Shown one piece after another: positions 41,312-51,808 of a stretch of 64,000 nucleotides of DNA. Under the pieces are notes generated by a model. It was given only the letters and a program-made list of their open reading frames with translations. It was not told the DNA's origin and did no database searches. The DNA comes from Streptomyces capillispiralis (GTDB lineage: Bacteria > Actinomycetota > Actinomycetes > Streptomycetales > Streptomycetaceae). Within the stretch, counting starts at the first letter, position 1, and each line of letters starts with the position of its first letter. The DNA is taken from the NCBI RefSeq assembly GCF_007829875.1, contig NZ_VIWV01000001.1, forward strand, positions 4,000,501 to 4,064,500, written 5' to 3'. A program made the position numbers and the translations under genes.

Positions 41312-41799
41312 GCCGCCTGTCCTTCCACCTGCTCACGTACCGCGGCGAGCAGTCCGGTGCTCGCCGCCTCCACCATCTCAAGGCACTCGTCGAAACCGTC
41401 CGCGCCCCCGTAATAGGGGTCCGGCACGTCGAGGTCGTCGTCGGCCGCGGGGTCGTACGACCGCAGCAGCCGCACCTTGTCCGCGTCCCGCTCCGTGGGG
41501 GCCAGGCGGCGCAGCGCCGTGAGGTGCTCCGAGTCGAGCGCGATCACGAGATCGAGACGGGCGAACCAGGACGGATCGAACCGCCGGGCGGTGTGGGCGG
41601 TGTCGTAGCCGTTCGCCCGCAGCACGGTCTCCGTGCGGGGGTCGGCTCCCTCGCCCTCGTGCCAGCCGCCCGTACCGGCGCTGTCCACCACGACCGCCCC
41701 GTCGAGTCCGGCCTCCGCCACCCGCGCGCGGAAGACGATCTCGGCCATGGGGGAGCGGCAGATGTTGCCGGTGCACACGAAGCAGACGCGGTAGGTCAT
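41308..41799 (-). CDS. ptpA: low-molecular-weight protein-tyrosine phosphatase
   Basis: This 163-aa phosphatase has the P-loop C9-T-G-N-I-C-R-S near the N-terminus (VCFVCTGNICRSPMAE) and the catalytic-acid loop DPYYGG. It matches PtpA of S. coelicolor, which influences secondary metabolism. It overlaps the gamma-lyase gene by 4 bp and follows the small holin-like membrane protein gene by 5 bp, forming a three-gene leftward unit. Confidence 0.92.
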   Translation of the reverse strand: MTYRVCFVCTGNICRSPMAEIVFRARVAEAGLDGAVVVDSAGTGGWHEGEGADPRTETVLRANGYDTAHTARRFDPSWFARLDLVIALDSEHLTALRRLAPTERDADKVRLLRSYDPAADDDLDVPDPYYGGADGFDECLEMVEAASTGLLAAVREQVEGQAA

Positions 41800-41804
41800 C
41801 GCGC

Positions 41805-42179
41805 TCAGTCCCTGTCGGGCAGGACGACGTTGAGAGCCCAGGAGACGACGGAGATGATCAGACCGCCCAGTACGGCCGTCCAGAAGCCCTCCACGTGGAA
41901 GCTCAGGTCGACCTGGTCGGCGAGCCAGGAGGTGAGCAGCAGCATCAGCGCGTTCACCACCAGGGTGAACAGGCCGAGGGTGAGGATGAGCAGGGGGAGA
42001 CTCAGGAGCTTCACCAGCGGCTTGACCAGGACGTTCACCAGTCCGAAGATCAGGGCGACGAGGACCAGGGTGCCTATCTTCTTGCCGGTGCTGTCACCGG
42101 TCAGGGTGATCTTGTCGAGCAGCCATACCGCGACCGCCAGGGCGCCCGCGTTGGCGATCGTCTTGACTAGGAAATTCAT
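41805..42179 (-). CDS. phage-holin-family-4-type (YvlD-like) membrane protein
   Basis: This 124-aa protein has four hydrophobic segments (AGALAVAVWLLDKI, LVLVALIFGLVNVLV, PLLILTLGLFTLVVNALMLLL, FWTAVLGGLIISVVSWALNVVL). This pattern fits the holin-4/YvlD superfamily of bacterial envelope proteins, not an active phage holin. ATG codons at 42179 and 42182 are both possible. It is the first gene of the unit with ptpA and the gamma-lyase gene. Confidence 0.82.
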   Translation of the reverse strand: MNFLVKTIANAGALAVAVWLLDKITLTGDSTGKKIGTLVLVALIFGLVNVLVKPLVKLLSLPLLILTLGLFTLVVNALMLLLTSWLADQVDLSFHVEGFWTAVLGGLIISVVSWALNVVLPDRD

Positions 42180-42242
42180 CATGTGTCTGATCGTGACAGA
42201 CACGATCGGGCTTGAGCAGTGAGGCAGGGGCGGGACTAGGCG

Positions 42243-42560
42243 ATGAAGGCATTCCGGCTGGACGAACTGGAGGCGGAACGCGCCGCCAACGACGGGGCGT
42301 ACCTCCAGTTCCTGCGGGAGCGGAACATGTCGGTCGGGCTCTACGCGCTGGACGCGGGTGGGCAGGACCCGCAGCAGCCGCACCAGCAGGACGAGGTGTA
42401 CTTCGTCGTCAGCGGCCGGGCGGCGATCACCGTCGGCATGGAGACCACCCAGGTGGCACGCGGCAGCGTCGTGTACGTACCGGCCGGCGTGGCGCACAAG
42501 TTCCACCACATCAGCGAGGACCTGCGCGTCCTGGTGGTGTTCTCTCCCCCCGAGAGCTGA
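42243..42560 (+). CDS. small cupin-domain protein
   Basis: This 105-aa single cupin barrel has motif 1 HQQDEVYFVVSGRAAITVG and motif 2 VPAGVAHKFHHISEDL, with histidines and a glutamate positioned to bind a metal. The catalytic or sensing role is unknown. It is divergent from the holin-like gene with a 63-bp shared gap. Confidence 0.85.
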   Translation: MKAFRLDELEAERAANDGAYLQFLRERNMSVGLYALDAGGQDPQQPHQQDEVYFVVSGRAAITVGMETTQVARGSVVYVPAGVAHKFHHISEDLRVLVVFSPPES

Positions 42561-42709
42561 GCTGCGGTCTCGGGGTTCCCTAGGGGAACGGTCAGGGGAG
42601 GACAAGGGATCCGGGGCCTCCGCCGGACCACCTGCCGCCCTAGCATCGAGTGCGGGACATCATCGACACGACCCGGCACTCGACGGGCGGAGAGGTAGGG
42701 ACGAGGGCG

Positions 42710-42922
42710 ATGCGAGAGATCTTCGCGGGACTGCCGTGGTGGGTGAAGTGGATCGCGGTGCCGGTCATCGCCCTGGTCGTGTTCGGCGGGCTGATCGCCA
42801 ACGTGGTCGGCTTCGTGATCGGACTGCTCTTCAAGGTGCTGGTCTTCGTGGCACTGGTCGGCGGACTGATCTATGTCGTACGGAAGTTCACATCGAGTTC
42901 TTCCTCGCGCAGCGACTGGTGA
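42710..42922 (+). CDS. small membrane protein, DUF5326-like
   Basis: This 70-aa protein starts MREIFAGLPWWVKWIAVPV. Two hydrophobic segments (WIAVPVIALVVFGGLIANVVGFV, LLFKVLVFVALVGGLIYVV) precede a Ser-rich tail ending SRSDW. The family is confined to streptomycetes as far as I recall; its function is unknown. It lies between the cupin and ssgR genes. Confidence 0.75.
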   Translation: MREIFAGLPWWVKWIAVPVIALVVFGGLIANVVGFVIGLLFKVLVFVALVGGLIYVVRKFTSSSSSRSDW

Positions 42923-43115
42923 GCCGAGGGGGACCGGTGATGCGGTAACAGGAATCGCCGGTTCCCTCGGGCGGGGGAAGTTTCCTCGGCGGGCCGTCTG
43001 CGTGCGGTGACAGCCCGTTAGAGTCCGGAACTCGACGCGGGGACGTTCCCCGCGAGCGGCGACCTCCACCCGTGTCCCCCGCACGGGCTGCCCCCTCGCG
43101 TTTCGGGAGTGACCC

Positions 43116-43946
43116 TTGGCCACGACTGGCACCGCCTCCGCACATCTGACCGCGGTCCCTCCACAGCCCCACTCGCCGACGCCACCGGCCCCGGCACCCA
43201 CCACCACGCTCATCGGCTCCGTACAGCGGGCCATGCGCCTGCTGGAGACCGTCGCCGGGCACGCGTACGGGGCCCCCGCCAAGCAACTGGCCCGCGAGAC
43301 CGGGCTGGCGCTCCCCACCACCTATCACCTGCTGCGCACCCTGGTGCACGAGGGTTATCTGCGCCGTGACAGGGGGCTGTTCTTCCTGGGTGACGCGGCG
43401 GAGCGGCTGAGCAGCAGCGGAGCAGAGCAGAAACGTCGCAGCACGGTGGCCGACATCCTCGCCCGCTGGCGGGACGCGATCGGCGCCCCCGTGTACTACG
43501 CGGTGTACCGCGAGGGCGAGATCGAGGTCGTCTGCGTCTCCGACAGCCCCGGACACCCCGCGGTCGAGGAGTGGGCCGACTTCCGGGAGACCGGCCACGC
43601 CCACGCCGTCGGGCAGTGTCTGCTGTCCCAGCTCGACGAGGACGCCCGCCGCGATCACCTCGACCGCTATCCGGTGCGGCCCGTCACGCCGAACACCGTC
43701 GGCGACGAGCACGGCCTGCTGAGGCGCCTCGAACGGTTGCGCCGGAGCGATCTGGTGATCGAACGTCAGGAGTACGCCCTGGGCGCGGTCTGTGCGGCGA
43801 TCCCGATCACCGTCGGCACCACCGCCGCGTCGATGGCCTTCTCCCTGCCTGCACATCAGGCCGACCGGCTGCTCCCGGCGGCCCAGCGACTCCAGGCCGA
43901 AATGGGACGCCTGCTCGGGTCGCTCACGCTGTCTATCAGTATCTGA
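43116..43946 (+). CDS. ssgR: IclR-family regulator SsgR
   Basis: This 276-aa IclR protein has an N-terminal winged helix (RAMRLLETVAGHAYGAPAKQLARETGLALPTTYHLLRTLVHEGYL) and a C-terminal effector domain (GAPVYYAVYREGEIEVVCVS). It lies directly upstream of ssgA, the position of ssgR, the known activator of ssgA in S. coelicolor. Translation appears to start at TTG 43116, preceded by GGGAG. A proline/threonine-rich stretch of ~30 residues precedes the winged helix. Confidence 0.93.
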   Translation: MATTGTASAHLTAVPPQPHSPTPPAPAPTTTLIGSVQRAMRLLETVAGHAYGAPAKQLARETGLALPTTYHLLRTLVHEGYLRRDRGLFFLGDAAERLSSSGAEQKRRSTVADILARWRDAIGAPVYYAVYREGEIEVVCVSDSPGHPAVEEWADFRETGHAHAVGQCLLSQLDEDARRDHLDRYPVRPVTPNTVGDEHGLLRRLERLRRSDLVIERQEYALGAVCAAIPITVGTTAASMAFSLPAHQADRLLPAAQRLQAEMGRLLGSLTLSISI

Positions 43947-44074
43947 AAACTCACTCCTTGTGATCTGCTGTGTACGTTCAGCAAGATTCCATCTAGTGTC
44001 AGGGTCCATGCCCGGCCAGTCCGTGGCGAATGACGGGGTAGGCGATGCGCGAATCCGTACAGGCAGAGGTCATG

Positions 44075-44479
44075 ATGAGCTTTCTCGTGTCGGAGGAGCT
44101 GTCCTTCCGCATCCCGGTGGAGCTGCGCTACGACACCTGTGATCCCTACGCCGTACGGCTGACCTTCCACTTGCCCGGGGACGCACCCGTGACCTGGGCC
44201 TTCGGGCGGGAGCTGCTGATCGACGGCGTCGGACGGCCCTGTGGCGAGGGCGACGTCCGGGTCTCGCCGGTGGATCCCGACACGCTGGGCGAGGTGCTGA
44301 TCCGGCTTCAGGTCGGCAGCGACCAGGCGCTCTTCCGTTCGTCGACCGCGCCCCTGGTGGCCTTCCTCGACCGCACCGACAAGCTGGTGCCGCTGGGCCA
44401 GGAAGGGGCGCTGGCCGACTTCGACGCCCACCTCGACGACGCCCTGGACCGCATCCTGGCGGAGCAGAGCGCCGGCTGA
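44075..44479 (+). CDS. ssgA: sporulation cell-division activator SsgA
   Basis: SsgA is the founding SsgA-like protein, which marks sites of septation and germ-tube emergence and is needed for sporulation on most media. The 134-aa product starts MSFLVSEELSFRIPVELRYDTCDPYAVRLTFHLP (split here by loops) and contains the conserved VTWAFGRELL and RSSTAPLVAFLDRTD. I chose the second of two adjacent ATG codons (44075), spaced well from GAGG; 44045 is an open upstream alternative. The gap from ssgR holds its promoter and the expected SsgR site. Confidence 0.95.
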   Translation: MSFLVSEELSFRIPVELRYDTCDPYAVRLTFHLPGDAPVTWAFGRELLIDGVGRPCGEGDVRVSPVDPDTLGEVLIRLQVGSDQALFRSSTAPLVAFLDRTDKLVPLGQEGALADFDAHLDDALDRILAEQSAG

Positions 44480-44505
44480 AGCGTTACGCCGACCGGGTGG
44501 ACTCA

Positions 44506-44531
44506 GGCGGAACGCTTCAGCGCGTTCCGCC
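44506..44531. terminator. bidirectional terminator
   Basis: A perfect 10-bp stem (44506-44515 with 44522-44531) lies between the convergent ssgA and YibE/F genes. Confidence 0.75.
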
Positions 44532-44545
44532 GCGCTCCGCCGGCA

Positions 44546-45973
44546 TCAGCGCTTGCGCCGCCTGCCCCTGCCGCCGCGCCCCGCGGCCGGCCGGACATCC
44601 GGAGCCTGGCCGGTCGCCTGTTCCTGGTTCCCCGCCCGGCCGGGCGCCGTGGTCCGTGCCGTCGGACGGTCGGCCGAGACCACCAGGGCGGCCAGGGCCG
44701 TGGTGACCGGCACCGAGGCCACCAGGCCGATCGAGCCGATCAGGGTGCGCACGATCTCCTCCGCGACCAGTTCGCTGTTGGCGACCGTACCCACGCTGCT
44801 CTGCGCGATGGAGAACAGCAGGAGCAGCGGCAGCGCGGCGCCCGCGTAGGCCAGGACCAGCGTGTTGACCACGGACGCGATGTGGTCACGGCCGATCCGG
44901 ATGCCCGCGCGGTACAGCCCGCGCCAGCCCGTCGACGGATTGGCCTCGTGCAGCTCCCACACCGCGGAGGTCTGCGTGACGGTCACGTCGTCGAGGACAC
45001 CGAGCGAACCGATGATGACACCGGCGAGCAGCAGACCGCTCATGTCGATCTCCGGGTACAGCCCGTGGATCAGACCGGTGTTGTCGTCGGTGTTGCCGGT
45101 GAGCGCGGCCCAGCCGATGAACACCGAGCCCAGGATGCCGATCAGCAGCAGCGAGATCAGTGTGCCGAGCACCGCCACGGACGTACGGGCGGACAGCCCG
45201 TGACAGAGGTACAGGGCGATCAGCATGATCGCGCTCGCTCCCACCACCGCCACGACCAGGGGGTTCGATCCCTGAAGGATGGCGGGCAGGATGAAGAAGT
45301 TGAGGATCAGGAAGCTGATCGCCAGGGCGACCAGCGCCATAACGCCCCGCAGCCGCCCCACGGCCACGACGGCGAGTGCGAAGATGCCGGCGAGCAGCGC
45401 CATGGGGAAGCGTCGGTTCACATCGGTGACCGAGTACTGCAGGTCCTCGGGGGCCGAGGGCTCGTAGGCGACCACGACCTCCTGGCCCTCGCTCAGCTGC
45501 CGGGACTGGTCCGGCTGCACGATCTCGTTGAACGTACGTCCCTTGTCGTCGCCGGTGTCGACCCGGATCGTCGCCTTCTTGCAGGTGCCGTCCGCCTGCT
45601 GCTGGGCGGAGGAGCCCTCGGCGGTCGAGGTGTCGCCGGTCGGGACACCACCGGAGGCGTTCACGGACTGGCAGCTCACCTCGACCACCTTGGTGACGGT
45701 GGCGTGCTGGGTCTGCCGGTCGAAGCCCACGCCGGTGCGCTCGTGCGCCGGGGCACCGCCCGGCCAGAGCACCGCGAGCCCGATCAGCACCGCCGCGGCG
45801 AACGGAATCAAGACTGCCGCGATGACCCTGCGCAAATGCCGGGAGACAGGTGCCGCCGGGCCGTGGCTGTGACCGTGCCCGTGGGCGTGACCGTTTCCGT
45901 GGCCGTGTCCGGCGCCGCCGGATCCGTGCGGCGGTTCGGACGGTGGAAACGGAGGAGGCTGATTCGAGGTCAC
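44546..45973 (-). CDS. YibE/F-like membrane protein with His-rich N-terminus
   Basis: This 475-aa protein has a cytoplasmic N-terminus with a His/Gly repeat (HGHGNGHAHGHGHSHG) that looks able to bind metal. One membrane helix (VIAAVLIPFAAAVLIGLAVL) and an extracytoplasmic domain with two cysteines come next. About seven further helices form the YibE/F core (VVGASAIMLIALYLCHGLS; GLLLAGVIIGSLGVLDDVTVTQ, split here). The C-terminal tail is basic. The transport function of the family is not settled. It is convergent with ssgA and divergent from the thiC riboswitch. Confidence 0.85.
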   Translation of the reverse strand: MTSNQPPPFPPSEPPHGSGGAGHGHGNGHAHGHGHSHGPAAPVSRHLRRVIAAVLIPFAAAVLIGLAVLWPGGAPAHERTGVGFDRQTQHATVTKVVEVSCQSVNASGGVPTGDTSTAEGSSAQQQADGTCKKATIRVDTGDDKGRTFNEIVQPDQSRQLSEGQEVVVAYEPSAPEDLQYSVTDVNRRFPMALLAGIFALAVVAVGRLRGVMALVALAISFLILNFFILPAILQGSNPLVVAVVGASAIMLIALYLCHGLSARTSVAVLGTLISLLLIGILGSVFIGWAALTGNTDDNTGLIHGLYPEIDMSGLLLAGVIIGSLGVLDDVTVTQTSAVWELHEANPSTGWRGLYRAGIRIGRDHIASVVNTLVLAYAGAALPLLLLFSIAQSSVGTVANSELVAEEIVRTLIGSIGLVASVPVTTALAALVVSADRPTARTTAPGRAGNQEQATGQAPDVRPAAGRGGRGRRRKR

Positions 45974-46055
45974 CGACCGATCATCGCAAGAACAAGGGGG
46001 GCCCTCTGTTCACCGCGCCAGAAATGACGCTAGCGTGGAGGCACCTTTTGTACAC

Positions 46056-46220
46056 GCGGGAGCTCGGAGCACCGGGCTGAGAGGGCGCTGACCTCCGTCC
46101 CAGCGACGTTTCACATGAAACATCACCGAAGTCGAGTGATGTTTCCCACGGAACGTCGGCAGACGGAAACCGCTGCGTCGACCGCCGAACCTGTTACCGG
46201 GTAATGCCGGCGTAGGGAGT
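46056..46220 (+). promoter_or_regulatory. TPP (THI-box) riboswitch of thiC
   Basis: The conserved pyrimidine-sensing half GGGCTGAGAG (46074-46083) and the pyrophosphate half GAACCTG...GGGTAATGCCGGCGTAGGGA (to 46216) are both present. The variable P3 arm is long: 46105-46110 pairs with 46152-46157 and 46117-46126 with 46136-46145. The 3' conserved GTAGGGAG doubles as the ribosome-binding site 8-10 bases before the thiC ATG, so TPP binding would block translation directly. Confidence 0.93.
46108..46121. promoter_or_regulatory. parS-like site inside the riboswitch (one mismatch)
   Basis: GTTTCACATGAAAC differs from parS at one position. It lies in the left strand of the riboswitch P3 arm, so RNA pairing may constrain it as much as, or instead of, ParB binding. 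Confidence 0.5.
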
Positions 46221-46227
46221 AGGTCTC

Positions 46228-48024
<1,797 letters not shown>

Positions 48025-48030
48025 CGCTCC

Positions 48031-48062
48031 CGGTGCTCGCGGCCGGTCGGCCGTGAGCACCG
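48031..48062 (+). terminator. thiC terminator
   Basis: A 14-bp stem with one G-T pair (48031-48044 with 48049-48062) and a GGTC loop lies 6 bp after the thiC stop. Confidence 0.75.
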
Positions 48063-48130
48063 CCCGTCGCCCCGGCGGTGTGCCGGGGCCGCCCCTCCCG
48101 TTCACCGGGTCGGGTGGGCACACTGGCCCC

Positions 48131-49573
48131 ATGACAGCGAGTTCGATGAGCAAGGGATCCAATCTTCCCGTCGATTCCCCCGTGGTGCGTGTTGAGCTCG
48201 CTTGGGCGCCCGGGCCCGGGGTGCCCGACATCGACGCCTCGGCCCTGCTCCTCACGGAGGCCGGGCGGGTGCGGGACGACGGCGACTTCGTCTTCTACAA
48301 CCAGCCGCGTCACTCGTCCGACGCCGTGACGCACCTGGGGAAGCGCAGTGCTCCCGGCGCCGCGGCCGACACGGTGGAGGTGCACCTCCAGTCGGTGGAG
48401 CCGGCCGTCGAGCGGGTCGTGCTGTGCGCGTCGGCCGACGGCGGGACGTTCGGGCAGGTGCCGGGGCTGGTGCTCAGGCTGCTCGACGCCGGGACGGGGG
48501 CCGAGCTGGCCCGGTTCGACATGGACGCGGGGACCGAGACGGCGTTCATCGGCGGTGAGTTGTACCGGCGGCAGGGGAAGTGGAAGTTCCGCGCGGTGGG
48601 GCAGGGGTACGCCTCGGGCCTCGCCGGCCTGGCCACGGACTTCGGCATCACCGTGGACGACCCCGCCCCGGTCACCCCAGCGGTTCCCGCGTCCCCGGCC
48701 TCCCCGGCGGTCCCCGCACCCCCGGTCACGGCCGCGCCCCCGCCCCCGCCGGTTCCTCCCACGGCGCCGGTCGCGACCGCACCACCCGCCGGCGCCCACC
48801 CCGGCGCGCCGCGTCTCACCAAGGGCGAGGAGCGGCTGCCCGTCGACATGCGCAAGCGGTTGTCCCTGCGCAAGGAGCAGGTGGCGGTCAGTCTGCGCAA
48901 GCACGGGGCGGCCGGTGTCACCGCGCGCGTCATCCTCGTACTGGACGCTTCCGGTTCCATGTCCTTCCTGTACTCCAAGGGCGTCGTGGCCGATGTGGTC
49001 GAGCGCATGGCGGCGGTCGCCGCGCAGCTGGACGACGACGGGGAGATGCAGGCCTGGACGTTCGCCTCGAACCCGGCCCGGCTGCCGGACCTGCGGCTCG
49101 GGGAGCTTCCCGAGTGGCTGCGGCTGCATGTGCGCGTGGGGGAGATGGGCCTCTTCCGGCGGGGCCGCAAGAAGGGACTGGATCCCAGCCAGGTCGACAT
49201 GCGGGACGTGGGCATCCAGAACGAGGAGCAGAAGGTCATCGCCGAGGTGCGCGCGTTCGTCCGTGCCAACCCGGCGTCCGTCCCGACCCTCGTGCTGTTC
49301 TTCTCCGACGGTGGCGTCTACCGCAACAAGGAGATCGAACGCGAGCTGCGCGAGGCGGTGGAGGAGCCGGTCTTCTGGCAGTTCGTCGGGCTGGGCCGGT
49401 CGAACTACGGCGTGCTGGAGCGGTTCGACACCCTGCCCGGACGCCGTGTCGACAACGTCGGGTTCTTCGCCGTCGACGACATCGGCACCGTTCCGGACCC
49501 GGAGCTGTACGACCGGCTGCTGTCCGAGTTCCCGCTGTGGATCAGGGCGGCGGGAGCGGCGGGCATCCTCTGA
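48131..49573 (+). CDS. TerD-family protein with vWA domain
   Basis: This 480-aa protein has an N-terminal TerD domain (about residues 20-175) with the calcium-site strand DDGDFVFYNQPRHSSDAV. A Pro/Ala/Val-rich linker (about 180-225) and a C-terminal von Willebrand A domain with MIDAS motif DASGS and an FFSDGG strand follow. This TerD-vWA architecture (TerF-like) belongs to the Ter stress-response systems named for tellurite resistance. The linker is highly repetitive (PASPASPAVPAPP). It is followed by a convergent membrane protein and a metallophosphoesterase. Confidence 0.88.
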   Translation: MTASSMSKGSNLPVDSPVVRVELAWAPGPGVPDIDASALLLTEAGRVRDDGDFVFYNQPRHSSDAVTHLGKRSAPGAAADTVEVHLQSVEPAVERVVLCASADGGTFGQVPGLVLRLLDAGTGAELARFDMDAGTETAFIGGELYRRQGKWKFRAVGQGYASGLAGLATDFGITVDDPAPVTPAVPASPASPAVPAPPVTAAPPPPPVPPTAPVATAPPAGAHPGAPRLTKGEERLPVDMRKRLSLRKEQVAVSLRKHGAAGVTARVILVLDASGSMSFLYSKGVVADVVERMAAVAAQLDDDGEMQAWTFASNPARLPDLRLGELPEWLRLHVRVGEMGLFRRGRKKGLDPSQVDMRDVGIQNEEQKVIAEVRAFVRANPASVPTLVLFFSDGGVYRNKEIERELREAVEEPVFWQFVGLGRSNYGVLERFDTLPGRRVDNVGFFAVDDIGTVPDPELYDRLLSEFPLWIRAAGAAGIL

Positions 49574-49600
49574 CCCGTCCATCCGGCTCGCGCCCCCGGC

Positions 49601-49625
49601 GCGGAGACCTCCCCGAGGTCTCCGC
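49601..49625. terminator. bidirectional terminator
   Basis: A perfect 11-bp stem (49601-49611 with 49615-49625) and a 3-nt loop lie between the convergent TerD-vWA and membrane protein genes. Confidence 0.75.
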
Positions 49626-49675
49626 CCGGAAGGGAGCGCAAGCCGGCGGACGGGCGCGGGTCACGGACCGTCCGG

Positions 49676-50542
49676 CTACTCCGGCTTGTGCTCCGGGCCC
49701 CCGAAGTCCGGACTCGAGTAGTCCGGGCTGGAGTAGCTCGGCCGGGTGCCACGGACCGGACCCTCGCCGGGGCTGGTGAAACCCGGCCGGCCGTACCCGA
49801 GGTGCGGGATACGGCTGGTCGGCGCGGGCGGCGCCGTGTGCTGCAGCGCGGTGGCCGTCGCCGGGTCGGCGAGCGCCTCCCGCAGGAACGGCAGGATCCC
49901 CCGTTCCAGCAGGGCCTCGCGCCAGGCGTCCCTGGCCAGCCGCACCTCGCCGTCGAGTTCGCCGTGGATGCCGCCGAGCATCGCGGGCTTGTTGCGCAGC
50001 GCGGTGATCAGCAGCCCCACGGCGGCGACGAGGATGGCGATCGCGGTCACCGCGCCGAACACCCAGCCGGTGGTGAGCATGGTCCGGGCGAACGCGGCGC
50101 CGGGGTCGAGCATCCGCAGGACGTAGCCGACGAGCAGGAAGATCGCGGCCGCGGTTCCGGCCAGGACCGGTGCCAGGACGGCGACGACGGCGACGGCGCC
50201 CGCCCCGGCGGTCTCGGCGACCTCTCCCATGGTGGCGGCGAGCCCCACCGTGTGCGTGTCCGGTTCGCCGGCGGAGCCGGAGTCGCGGACGGGCGGGGTG
50301 GACCGCGCCGGTGGCCGGCGCAGTTCCTCGCGGACCTTCACATAGTGCCGGTACTCGGTCGCCGCGGCCGCCGTGATGAGCGCGGTGGCGTTGAGCGCCA
50401 TCGTGCGCAGCTGCTCCGAATTGAGCCGCTGTCCGACAGCGGTCAGTTCCGGGTCGTGTGGTGCGGAGCGCAGCGCCTCATCGAGAATCCGCTCGTATTC
50501 CTGGCGGTCCTCGCTCAGCAGGTGCTGCGGAACGCTGTTCAT
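49676..50542 (-). CDS. membrane protein of unknown function
   Basis: This 288-aa protein has an N-terminal ~110-residue soluble helical part. Two long hydrophobic segments follow (VAVVAVLAPVLAGTAAAIFLLVG and VFGAVTAIAILVAAVGLLITAL, one split), then a helical region and a disordered Pro/Ser/Tyr-rich tail with SSPDYSSPDFGGP repeats. No family is recognised. The ATG at 50542 has a GGGGG run 6 bases upstream; the frame is open to 50731. Its neighbours suggest a link to Ter-type stress functions. Confidence 0.7.
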   Translation of the reverse strand: MNSVPQHLLSEDRQEYERILDEALRSAPHDPELTAVGQRLNSEQLRTMALNATALITAAAATEYRHYVKVREELRRPPARSTPPVRDSGSAGEPDTHTVGLAATMGEVAETAGAGAVAVVAVLAPVLAGTAAAIFLLVGYVLRMLDPGAAFARTMLTTGWVFGAVTAIAILVAAVGLLITALRNKPAMLGGIHGELDGEVRLARDAWREALLERGILPFLREALADPATATALQHTAPPAPTSRIPHLGYGRPGFTSPGEGPVRGTRPSYSSPDYSSPDFGGPEHKPE

Positions 50543-50731
50543 GTGCATCCCCCGATGCTCCGTAGGGCTTGGGGCTCGGCATGCTGACGAGCCGTCGGGC
50601 AGAAACGGAGGGGAGCCTGCTACGGATAAGCCGATGGTAGAGCGGTGACGGCGCGCGGTGACAGGGGGTTTACCGAAAAAGCCGCGCGCGCGGTGCGGTC
50701 CCGGGACGCCGGACTGCGGCCCGGGGAACAC

Positions 50732-51808
50732 TCAGACGCCCAGTGGCAATTTCCTGACCAGCAGTTTTCCGGCCATCGTGACCCCGCCGTCCATCGCGAT
50801 GGCGAGACCGTCGGCGTAGACATGCGGTCCGGCGACCACGGGACCGGTGTCGTCCTCGTCGTCCTCGGAGCCGACTTCGCCCAGCAGATACGGAATCGGG
50901 CTGTGGCCGTGAACGACCCGGGTGCCGCCGTACGTATCCAGCAGGGAGCGCACGGCGTCGGCGCCGCCCTCGTCGCGGAAGGAGAACCGCTTGGTGAACT
51001 TGCGGAACAGGTCCCAGACCTCGTCGGCGTCGTTGCGGGTGAGCGTTTCGCGGACGGTGTCGTTCACCTCCTCGATGGAGCGGCCGTAGTCGAGGTAGGC
51101 GGTGGTGTCGGAGTGCAGCAGCAGATGGCCGTCGACCTCCTCGACGGCGTCGAGGCGGGCCATCCACTGCAGGTGGTGGTCCTGGAGGCGGTCCATGTCG
51201 GTCTTCTGGCCGCCGTTGAGCAGCCAGGCCGCCTGGAAGGTGGCGGTGCCGGCCCCGGAGTTGACGGGGGTGTCGCCGAACCGCTTGGCGCCGAGCAGCA
51301 GCAGTTCGTGGTTGCCCATGAGGGCCTTGCAGTAGCCGCCGGCCGCGGCGGCCTCGGCGGAGAGCCGCATCACGAGGTCGATGACGCCGATGCCGTCCGG
51401 GCCGCGGTCGGTGAAGTCGCCGAGGAACCACAGCCGCGCGGTGCCGGCGCACCACTGGCCCGCCGCGTCGATGAGGCCCTGCTCCTGGAGGGCGGCCACC
51501 AGCTCGTCGAGGTAGCCGTGGACGTCGCCGACCACGTACAGCGGTCCCGGGCCGGTGACGGGCTGCGGAGCGGGTACGGACGCGGGGTCGACGGTCACCT
51601 GAACAGTGTCACCCCGATTGATGACGGGGAGGTCCCGCTGGGTCGGGGTGTATCCCTCCGGATAGGTCTCGTCCGACGGGGGGACGACGTCACCCGGGTG
51701 GGTGCTCTGGGCGTACGGACCGGTCTCGTGGACGTACGCGGGCACCCGGAAGTCGCGCAGCGTCGCCGTCCGCTCCACCTCGGGTCCCTGACCGGCCCCC
51801 TGAGTCAT
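50732..51808 (-). CDS. PPP-type metallophosphoesterase
   Basis: This 358-aa protein has all calcineurin-like metallophosphatase motifs: GDVHG (in YVVGDVHGYLDELV), GDFTDRG, GNHELL and VVHGHSP. An ~90-residue N-terminal region precedes the fold. Relatives act on phosphoproteins or dinucleotide polyphosphates; the substrate is not known. I chose the ATG at 51808, which follows GGAGGGG; the frame is open to 51889. A TerD-vWA gene nearby suggests a shared pathway. Confidence 0.85.
   Translation of the reverse strand: MTQGAGQGPEVERTATLRDFRVPAYVHETGPYAQSTHPGDVVPPSDETYPEGYTPTQRDLPVINRGDTVQVTVDPASVPAPQPVTGPGPLYVVGDVHGYLDELVAALQEQGLIDAAGQWCAGTARLWFLGDFTDRGPDGIGVIDLVMRLSAEAAAAGGYCKALMGNHELLLLGAKRFGDTPVNSGAGTATFQAAWLLNGGQKTDMDRLQDHHLQWMARLDAVEEVDGHLLLHSDTTAYLDYGRSIEEVNDTVRETLTRNDADEVWDLFRKFTKRFSFRDEGGADAVRSLLDTYGGTRVVHGHSPIPYLLGEVGSEDDEDDTGPVVAGPHVYADGLAIAMDGGVTMAGKLLVRKLPLGV

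Larger units (their letters stand above)
45974..46227. promoter_or_regulatory. divergent region with thiC leader
   Basis: This 254-bp gap between the YibE/F and thiC genes holds the thiC promoter and, from about 46056, its TPP riboswitch. Confidence 0.7.

Noticed and set aside
41805..42179. Prophage holin
   Set aside because: It resembles the chromosomal YvlD/holin-4 superfamily. No phage genes are nearby and it sits in a conserved unit with ptpA.
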